Shown here piece by piece: positions 56,211-64,000 of a stretch of DNA of 64,000 nucleotides. Origin of the DNA: Sympetrum striolatum (Eukaryota; Arthropoda; Insecta; Odonata; Libellulidae); contig CANPUZ010000052.1 of assembly GCA_947579665.1 (NCBI GenBank), positions 124,001-188,000 on the forward strand. The letters are read 5' to 3'. Position numbers and translations under genes: made by a program. How positions within the stretch are numbered: the stretch's first letter is position 1; every line of letters starts with the position of its first letter. The notes beneath the pieces were generated by a model. That model was not told the origin of the DNA, searched no databases, and was given only the letters and a program-made list of their open reading frames with translations.

Positions 56211-56355
56211 TGGCGGAAGCAACTCATCTTCTTCAGACAGACGAGAAATATGCTTGTCTATACAATCATACAATGCCAGAATACTCCAGAAAAGAAATAA
56301 CAGAGAGGAAGCTTGGAATGAGGTGGCAAAAGCATTGAAATGGTCAGGCAAGAAC
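56211..56355 (+). pseudogene. MADF-domain fragment, frameshifted
   Basis: ATG at 56211 starts MAEATHLLQTDEKYACLYNH then TMPEYSRK. A one-base shift leads to RNNREEAWNEVAKALKWSG. The L-Y-x-H-P-x-Y and W-x-E-V-A-x-x-L pattern is that of MADF (Adf-1-like Myb/SANT) DNA-binding domains, found in arthropod regulators and in the second protein of Harbinger transposons. Only the first half of the domain is present, so it may be one exon or a transposon relic. Confidence 0.5.
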
Positions 56356-56359
56356 ATTT

Positions 56360-57534
56360 AATTTTTATTCTTTTTTTATCTACAATACTTCCATTGCCTT
56401 GGGTTCATCAGTATCCATATTGTCACAACATTAGTTCCATCGCCATGGTAAAGCAACATGTTGTTTAGTTCTTCAGTACGCTTCGTGTACAGAAAACGGG
56501 CGTAATCGTCACGTCGCGGCAAGCTACGTTACAAGTATGCGTCTATGACGCAAAGCCTCGTGAACGGAGGGCCTTAATGTGCCCTAAAAGTTGTCAGCGA
56601 ATCTGTTTCTCACAAACCTGGCATTTCCGTTGTAAGATGAGAGAAGAAAAAAGACACTAAAAACATTACCTGTAGGAAAGAAGGACTGTTCTGTGTGCAA
56701 AAAAAAAGTAAAACAGGGAAGCATAAAAGGAGCCACACAATATCTTCTGAGCAAAAACAGGGCTTAGAAAAAAATATAACTGACCAATAAGTACAATTTT
56801 AACAAACTGAGTATAGGTATTGAAAGGAAAATGCCAGATGCATGACACTTTGTGTTTAGGCCAACAAATAATAGCAATAACTTAAATTGGAATTAATACT
56901 GACAACGAAAAATAATTAAATAACCACAATGTAAAAGTTCATTTCTTTAAACACTTTTGTAAATTAAAAATATCTTCCTTAATAAAATGTAGTTATTTAA
57001 TGTAGTTTATTTTGAGTTCAAAAAGTTTAATAAGAATAAAACAAATTGGTGTCATGGTTTAAGAATTAGCTATTATATAAATTTTTATACAGAGGATTAT
57101 CATTTTCATCAAAAATACCTTGACATTATTTGCATACACCAAGTGATTGAGGTACTAAAAGGATATCACTCGTGATAACAAGGTTAAGAAGGATTTTTAT
57201 AAAAATTAGCTGACTGTATGTTCTGACTGAGAGAATTGACTACCTGCAGCAGACATATGTCATGAAGAGAAAAGAACACATATTTTATAAGCATCCGTCA
57301 AGTGGTAATTTTTCTACAAAATGTGTCGATTGGAGAAATATTTGAGAAATTAGAGCGACGACCCCTCTAGTAGGCTCTGGAAATTTGAGTTTATTTATCT
57401 CTGGAATTTATTGAGTTCCCATCATATGGGATCATCATAAAAATCCCACCCGTGGGATTTTTTTTGACACAAAACTTGACACCAAATTGTTTGATTGAGG
57501 ATGGGTGGGAATATATCACATCTATCTATATGAA
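56360..57534. other. Unassigned sequence
   Basis: No coding similarity is recognised. A perfect palindrome at 57446-57469 is listed separately. Confidence 0.4.
57446..57469. repeat. Perfect 11-bp palindrome
   Basis: AAAAATCCCAC, CC, GTGGGATTTTT. A further CCCATCATATGGG palindrome lies about 25 bp upstream. Confidence 0.8.
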
Positions 57535-57665
57535 TATATGAACGAATCTGGAGAAGCATCTATCTATTATATATAGATGCTTCTCCGGATTCATTCATAT
57601 CTATTATATATAGACGCTTCTCCGGATATCTATTATATATAGACGTTTCTCCGGATATACCTATA
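57535..57665. repeat. Cluster of four T-arm repeat terminal modules
   Basis: One module in reverse (AATCTGGAGAAGCATC) is followed by three in forward orientation with decreasing length, each starting CTATTATATATAGA(T/C)G. No unit sequence lies between them. Confidence 0.85.
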
Positions 57666-57667
57666 TA

Positions 57668-58770
57668 TATATACGAGTGCAATGTAGCTTGCATACTGCA
57701 AGCAGATCGGCAATATTATTTTTATTTCGGCATCATATCGGGACGGTCCTCAAAAGAAAATAAAAAAGGATTGAAAATATTCTTAAAATTTGCTTCAATT
57801 TTAGCATCTGGCATCGAACCCGGGTCTTCCTGGTGAACTTACTAAGCGGCACAATAGAAGATCACTATATCTAACTATGTGTGAAAATTCAAGCAGAAAT
57901 ATTTGCTACAACTGCTTCAAACGACGTTCTACTTTTCACGAATGTAAATGGCTTTCTGGATTCGAACCAAGGACGATCGTGGGAATCTAGAACATGTTCC
58001 TGAAATGTATCTATAATCTCTATCTGTCTGCTGAATTTCAAGTTTCTATATAATTGGAAAATGGTTCCAAAAAATTCTTAAAAATCGGATCATTTACTGA
58101 TTGTAGAGACGCCTGGTGGTGAAACCAAGAAACATTGGTAGCTGTGAATTCACAGTTTGATTAGTAATTACTTGATCTTATCTTATGCAAAGTTTCAAGT
58201 AGATATAATATCGGGAAGCACCTAAAATGTGTTTCCATAATCTCCATAAGAAATGCATTGAGGAATGCAAATGGCCCTCTGGGATCGAACCAAGGACCAT
58301 AAGGGAATATGTAAAATATGATTATGAAAAATAATTATGATATCTAACGCCATGCCGAATTTCAAGTTTCTATGTCATCGGAAAAGGGTTCAAAAAAAAT
58401 CTTAAAAATCGCCGCAATGCATTTTAAACGGCCGATTTTTGCCCCTACCTAGCATCGAACCAAGGATAATATTCGGAGATGTCTTTATGGTTTCCTTTTG
58501 ATATGCACAGCATCTAGCGATCCCTTGAATTTCAACTCTCTACTTTCCCCGGAAGTGCCTCAAAAAAATTTTTGAAAATCCCCGCCATGTACTCTTATGG
58601 GGAAAATCGCGACTTTGGGGCCTTCTGGAATCGAACCCACGACACCGAGGTTCAAAGTTGGATTTATTCTGGAGGTTACACGTCATGGCCATAACGTGGT
58701 AAAAATTTCAAGTCGGTGGCACTTGTGGAACATGGTTAGAATTTTGATCCCTAATGAATGAATGAATGAA
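57668..58770 (-). repeat. T-arm repeat copy O (inverted)
   Basis: It reads in reverse from ACGAGTGCAATGTAGCTTGC through six units. Its 5' end differs from other copies (TGGAACATGGTTAGAATTTTGA), followed by an (AATG)n run at 58753-58772 in place of the module. Confidence 0.85.
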
Positions 58771-58790
58771 TGAGTGTATATATATATAGG

Positions 58791-59865
58791 TACGAGTAAA
58801 ATGTTGCTTGCATACTGCAAGCAGATCGGCAATACTAATTTCATATCGGCATCACATCGGGACGGTCCTCATAAGAAAAAAAAGGATTTAATTTTTTCTT
58901 AAATTTGCTGAAATTTCATCGTCTGGCATCGAACCTGGGCCTTACTGGTAAAACTACAATGAAAAACAATAAAAGATCACCATCTCTAACTATGTGTGAA
59001 AATTCAAGCAGAAATATTGGCTACAACTGCCTCAAAAGACGCTCTAATTTTCACGAATGTAAATGGCTCTCGGGACTCGAACCAAGGACGATCTTGGAAA
59101 TTAAAAATATGTGTCTGAAAGGTATTAATCATCTCAATCTATATGTCAAATTTCAAGTTTCTATATTATTGGAAAAGGTTTCAAAATAATTCCTAAAAAT
59201 CGGATCAACTTCTGATTGCAGAGACACCTGGTGTCGAACCCAGGACACATTCATAGCTGTGAATGCATAGTTTGATTTGTTAAGTCTTGCTCTTCTATCA
59301 TGCAAAGTTTGAAGTCGATAGCTTGCCGGGAAGTACCTAAAATTTGTGTCCGTTATCTCCGTAAGAAATGCATTGAGGAATTTAAATGTCCCTCTGGGAT
59401 CGAACCAAGGACCATCAGCGAATATGAAAAATTCGATTATGATATATTTTTATGGTATCTAATCTCATACCGAATTTCAAGTTTCTATGCCATCGGAAAA
59501 GGGTCCAAAAAAAATCTTAAAAATCGCCACAATGCATTTTAAACGGCCGAATTTTGCCCCGACCTAGCATCGAACCAAGGATAATATTCGTAGATGTCTT
59601 TATGGTTTCCTTTAGATATGCACGGCATCTAGCGATCCTTTGAATTTCAACTCTCTCCTTTTACGGGAAGTGCCTCAAAAAAATTTTCGAAAATCCCCGC
59701 CATGTAATCTTATGGGGAAAATCGCGACTTTGGGGGCTTCTGGAATCGAACCCATGACACCGAGGTTCAAAGTCGGCTTTTTCCTGGAGGTTACACGTCA
59801 TGGCCATAACGTCGTAAAAATTTCAAGTCGGTGGCACTTGTGGAACATGGTTAGAATTTTGATCC
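58791..59865 (-). repeat. T-arm repeat copy P (inverted)
   Basis: It reads in reverse from ACGAGTAAAATGTTGCTTGC, with six units, and the same variant 5' end (GGTTAGAATTTTGATCCCC) as copy O. Confidence 0.85.
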
Positions 59866-59967
59866 CCTATATATATATATCTATTATATATATATATATA
59901 TATATCTATTATCTATTATATATAGACGTTTCTCCGGATATACCTATATATATATATATATACATAA
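59866..59967. repeat. (TA)n-rich junction with module remnants
   Basis: TA-rich runs with two partial ATCTATTATATATA / ATAGACGTTTCTCCGG modules lie between inverted copy P and forward copy Q, the switch point of the right-hand array. Confidence 0.85.
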
Positions 59968-61053
59968 GTTATATATAGGGGATCAAAATTCTAACCAGGT
60001 TCCACAAGCGCCACTGCTTTGAAATTTTTACCACGTTATGGCCATGACGTGTAACCTCCAGGAAAAAGCCGACCTTGAAGCTCGGTGTCATGGGTTCGAT
60101 TCCAGAAGGCCCCAAAGTCGCGATTTTCCCCATAAGATTACATGGCGGGGATTTTCGAAAATTTTTTTGAGGCACTTCCCGGAAAAGGAGAGATTTGAAA
60201 TTCAAGGAATCGCTAGATGCCGTGCATATCTAAAGGAAACCATAAAGACAGCTACGAATATTATCCTTGGTTCGATGCTAGGTCGGGGCAAAAATCGGCC
60301 GTTTAAAATGCATTGTGGCGATTTTTACGACTTTTTTTGGACCCATTTCCGATGGCATAGAAACTTGAAATTCGGTATGAGGTTAGATACCATAAAAATA
60401 TATCATAATCGAATTTTACATATTCGCTGATGGTCCTTGCTTCGATCCCAGAGGGACATTTAAATTCCTCAATGCATTTCTTACGGAGATAACGGAAACA
60501 AATTTTAGGTACTTCCCGGCACGATATCGACTTCAAACTTTGCATAGAGAAAGATCAAGTCCATACAAATCAAACAGTGCATTCACAGCTATCAATGTGT
60601 CCTGGGTTCGACACCAGGTGTCTCTGCAATCCGAAGTTGATCCGATTTTTAGGAATTATTTTGAAACCTTTGCCAATAATATAGAAACTTCAAATTCGGC
60701 ATATATATAGATATCATAAATAACTTTCAGAAACAATTTTTAGATTTCCAAGATCGTCCTTGGTTCGAATCCAGAGAGCCATTTAAATTCGTGAAAATTC
60801 GAACGTCGTTTGAGGCAATTGTAGCCCATATTTCTGCTTAAATTTTGACACTTAGTTAGAGATGGTGATGTTCTATTGTGCTGCATCGTATGTTCACAGT
60901 AAAGACCCGGGTTCGATGCCAGACGATGGAATTTCAGCGAATTTTAAGAAAAATTTCAATCCATTTTTTTCTTTTGATGGCCGTCCCGAAATGATGCCGA
61001 CATGAAAATAGTTTTGTCGATCTGCTTGCAGTATGCAAGCAACATTTTACTCG
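59968..61053 (+). repeat. T-arm repeat copy Q (full)
   Basis: T-arm motifs begin at 60093, 60269, 60439, 60605, 60762 and 60910, spaced 176, 170, 166, 157 and 148 bp. The third is mutated to GCTTCGATCCC. It starts with the GGGGATCAAAATTCTAACC variant of the 5' end and finishes with an intact hairpin and ACTCGTA. Confidence 0.88.
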
Positions 61054-62220
61054 TATATATATATAGATGCTTCTCCGGATTCATTCATATATATACCTAT
61101 ATAGATAGATAGATAGATAGGATACAAATTCACAGAGTAAACTACAAGCGTCATTGATCTGAAATTTTTATGACATATTGGCCATAACGTAAAACCCCCA
61201 GGAAAAAAGAGACTTTGATCCTCAGTGTCATAGGTTCGATTCCAGAGGGCCCCAAAGTCCCGATTTTTCCCGTTTGAATGCATTGCCGTGATTTTCGGGA
61301 ATTAAAAAAAAATACTTTCCGGATAGGTAGAGAAGTAAAACTCAAGGTGCCTATATTTATGGTCTTGGACTTTCGAAAACATCAATGACTTTTACAAAAG
61401 TTATCCTGGGTTCGATGCTAGGACGATGCAAAGATCTGCCCTTTAAAATACATGGGAGCCGTTTTTCATTATTTTTTTAGATGCACTTATCGAAATGATA
61501 GGATGTTCGTGCTTGGCTGGAAGATGTATGGTACGAATAAGTTTTAGAAAAAAATTTTCATAAGACCGTACTGTTCCTGGGTTCGAAGCCAGAGCACAAT
61601 AACTTTTCTCTCATAAGGAATATAAAGGAAAAGTAGGACGTCATTTGAGGCAGTTGTAACCAATATTTCTGCTTGAATTTGCATACGCGGTTAGAGATGG
61701 TGTTTTTCTGTTGTGCTGCATAGAAAGTATTGCCTGAAAGACCCAGGTTCGATGCCGGGCGGTAAAAATATCCCCCATATATAATACTATGGGGATCCTT
61801 TTCATAATTTTTTTATGCATTTATCGATATGTAAGGGAGCTCCTGCTTAGATGGAAGATGTATATTAACACTTTGTTTAAGAAAAAAAATAGATAAGACC
61901 ATGCTGTTCCTGGGTTCGATGCCAGAGCACATTATAATTTCTCAAATAAGGAGTGTATGTGAATAGTAGGACGTCGTTTGAGGTAGTTGCACCTAATAGT
62001 TTTGCTTGAATTTTCACACATAGTTTGATATGGTAATCTTCTATTTTGCTGCATAGTAAGTACACCAGGAAGGCCGGGGTTCGCTGCCAGGCGATTGAAT
62101 TGCAGCGAATTCTACGAATATTTTGAATTTTTTTTTTCTTTTGATGTCCGTCCCGATATGATGTCGATATGAAATTAGTGTTGTCGATCTGCTTGCAGTA
62201 TGCAAGCAACATTTTACTCG
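61054..62220 (+). repeat. T-arm repeat copy R (full, second subfamily)
   Basis: Motifs begin at 61233, 61409, 61580, 61746, 61913 and 62078 (spacings 176, 171, 166, 167 and 165). Units three to six differ from copies Q and S, with GGTTCGATGCCAGAGCAC and GGTTCGATGCCGGGCGG types alternating. Confidence 0.88.
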
Positions 62221-63351
62221 TTATATATAGATGCTTCTCCGGATTCATTCATGTATCCATAATATATATATAGAGAGGATACAAATTCACAGGCTAAACC
62301 ACAAGCCTCATTAACTTGAAATTTTTACGACATATTGGCCATAACGTGTAACCTCCAGAAAAATTGCGATTTTGAATCTCAGTGTCATGGGTTCGATTCC
62401 AGAGGGCCCCAAAGTCCTGATTTTTCCCGTTTAAATGCATTGCTTTGATTTTCGGGAATTTAAAAAAAATACTTTCCGGATAGGTAGCGAATCAAAACTC
62501 AAGGAGCAAATATATATGAACATGATCTATCGAAAACATAAATGAGTTTTACGGAAAATATCCTGGGTTCGATGCTAGGTCGGGGCAAAAATCGGCCGTT
62601 TAAATTGCATTGTGGCGATTTTTAAGATTTTTTTTGGACCCTTTCCCGATGGCATGGAAACTTGAAATTCGGCATGGAGTTGGAGATCAATAATAAATTT
62701 CAGGATCAAATTTTACATATTCGCTGATGGTCCTTGGTTCGATCCCAGAGGGCCATTTAAATTCCTCAATGCATTTCTTACGGAGATAACGAAACAAATT
62801 ATAGGTACTTCCCGGCACGATAATTACTTCAAACTTTGCACTAAGAAAGATTAAGTGTATACAAATCAAACTGCGCATTCCCAGCTGTCAATGTGTCCTG
62901 GGTTCGACACCAGGCGTCTCTAATATCAGTAACTGATCCGATTTTCAAAAAATTATTTTGAACCCTTTCCCAACAATATAGAAACTTGAAATTCGGCATG
63001 TAGATAGAGATCATGAATAACTTTCAGAAACATTTTTCAGATTTCCAAGATCGTCCTTGGTTCGAATCCAGAGAGCCATTTAAATTCGTGAAAATGAGAA
63101 CGTCTTTTGAGGCAGTTGTAGCCAATATTTCTGCTTGAATTTTCACACATAGTTAAAGATGGCGATGTTCTATTGTGCTGCATAGTAAGTTCAACAGTAA
63201 AGACCCGGGTTCGATGCCAGACGATGGAATTTCAGTGAATTTAAGAAAAATTTCAATCCAATTTTTCTTTTGATGGCCGTCCCGATATGATGCCGACATG
63301 AAAATAGTGTTGTCGATCTGCTTGCAGTATGCAAGCAACATTTTACTCGTA
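62221..63351 (+). repeat. T-arm repeat copy S (full, first subfamily)
   Basis: Motifs begin at 62390, 62566, 62736, 62901, 63059 and 63208 (spacings 176, 170, 165, 158 and 149). The hairpin at about 63321 and the ACTCGTA tail are intact. Confidence 0.9.
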
Positions 63352-64000
63352 TCTATTATATATAGATGCTTCTCCGGATTCATTCATGTATCCATATCTA
63401 TTATATATAGATGCTTCTCCGGATTCATTCATATATATACCCAGATAGGATACAAATTCACAGGTTAAACCAAAAGCGTCATTGACTTGAAATTTTTACG
63501 ACGTATTGGCCATAACGTGTAACCACCAGAAAAAATGTGATTTTGAACCTGAGTGTCATGGGTTCGATTCCAGAAGGCCCCAAAGTCGCAATTTTCCCCA
63601 TAAGATTACATGGCGGGGATTTTCGAAAATTTATTTGAGGCACTTCCCGGAAAAGGAGAGAGTTGAAACTCGAGGGATCGCTAGATGCCGCGCATATGAA
63701 AAGGAAACCATAAAGACATCTACAAATATTATCCTTGGTTCGATGCTAGGTCGGGGCAAATATCGGCCGTTTAAAATGCATTGCGGCGATATTTAAGATT
63801 TTTTTTGGACCCTTTTCCGATGGCATAGAAACTTGAAATTCGGCGTGGCGTTAGATATTATAATTATATTTCATAATCAAATTTTACATATTCCTTTATT
63901 GTCCTTGGTTCGATCCCAGAGGGCCATTTACATTCCTCAATGCATTTCTTATGGAGATTACGGAAACACATTTTAGGTGCTTCCCGATATTATATCCACT
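63352..64000 (+). repeat. T-arm repeat copy T (cut by window end)
   Basis: Two consecutive terminal modules (63360 and 63408) precede the first three units, with motifs at about 63560, 63736 and 63908. The rest lies outside the window. Confidence 0.88.

Noticed and set aside
59640..59978. Recurrent small frames with SGIEPMT, SGIEPRT or GTLGPSGIEP peptides in many copies
   Set aside because: They are translations of the GGTTCGANNCC motif and its surroundings in the T-arm repeats. They occur in both strands of diverged copies with frame breaks and no conserved codon pattern, so they are not genes.
62391..62420. GGTTCGATTCC motifs as true tRNA genes
   Set aside because: The T-arm-like part is present, but there is no acceptor stem, D-arm or anticodon arm at the right distance. 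TGGCCATAACG about 50 bp upstream of the first unit is only a weak A-box match.

Overview
This is animal nuclear DNA, most likely from an insect or another arthropod with a large, AT-rich, repeat-laden genome. It contains spliced eukaryotic exons with GT-AG introns, Penelope-like, LINE, mariner, hAT, pogo, piggyBac-type and Helitron elements, and a LINE 3' end with a (GTAGAT)n tail. There are no operons, CRISPR arrays or convincing RNA genes. Most open frames are either transposon relics or accidental frames in non-coding repeats.

Two host genes are supported. At the left edge, on the minus strand, three short exons (2488-2395, 2318-2233, 2115-2016) encode a signal peptide and the first von Willebrand C domain of a crossveinless-2/BMPER-like secreted BMP regulator; the rest of the gene lies beyond position 1. 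At 44804-45543, on the plus strand, there is a single-exon NUDT8/NUDT7-like CoA diphosphatase. Its 3' coding end is thrown out of frame by an exact 14-bp tandem duplication, and its presumed 3' UTR holds a hAT-type insertion. A poly(A) signal lies at 46501.

The dominant component, about 18 kb in roughly 20 copies, is one non-coding repeat family. A full copy is about 1.1 kb. It starts with a CTTCTCCGGATTCATTCAT module and a GATA microsatellite, contains five or six diverged units of about 150-176 bp that each carry a tRNA T-arm/B-box-like GGTTCGANNCC motif, and ends in a GCTTGCAGTATGCAAGC hairpin followed by a tail ending ACTCGT. Copies lie at 3.6-7.3, 10.3-11.0, 17.6-18.5, 24.6-25.7, 27.7-28.6 with 33.5-33.7, 29.5-33.0, 38.1-40.1 and 57.5-64.0 kb. 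I call these T-arm repeats, copies A to T. The architecture resembles Helentron-associated (HINE) and pearl-type elements, but membership is an inference.

The rest is a layered transposon graveyard whose order of insertion can be read. A Helitron sits inside a hAT (8.9-10.2 kb). A Harbinger-like element sits inside a hAT inside a pogo-type element that also holds a LINE end (18.5-21.8 kb). A hAT sits inside a Penelope element (25.99-26.88 kb). A Penelope element sits inside a T-arm repeat and itself holds three more T-arm repeats (27.7-33.7 kb). 36.3-37.7 kb holds Penelope remnants, including a GIY-YIG reading frame without an early ATG and hammerhead-like termini. 46.7-55.8 kb is mainly LINE 3' fragments, the best an ORF2 remnant at 53.2-55.5 kb. 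41.3-44.6 kb has the fewest recognisable repeats.
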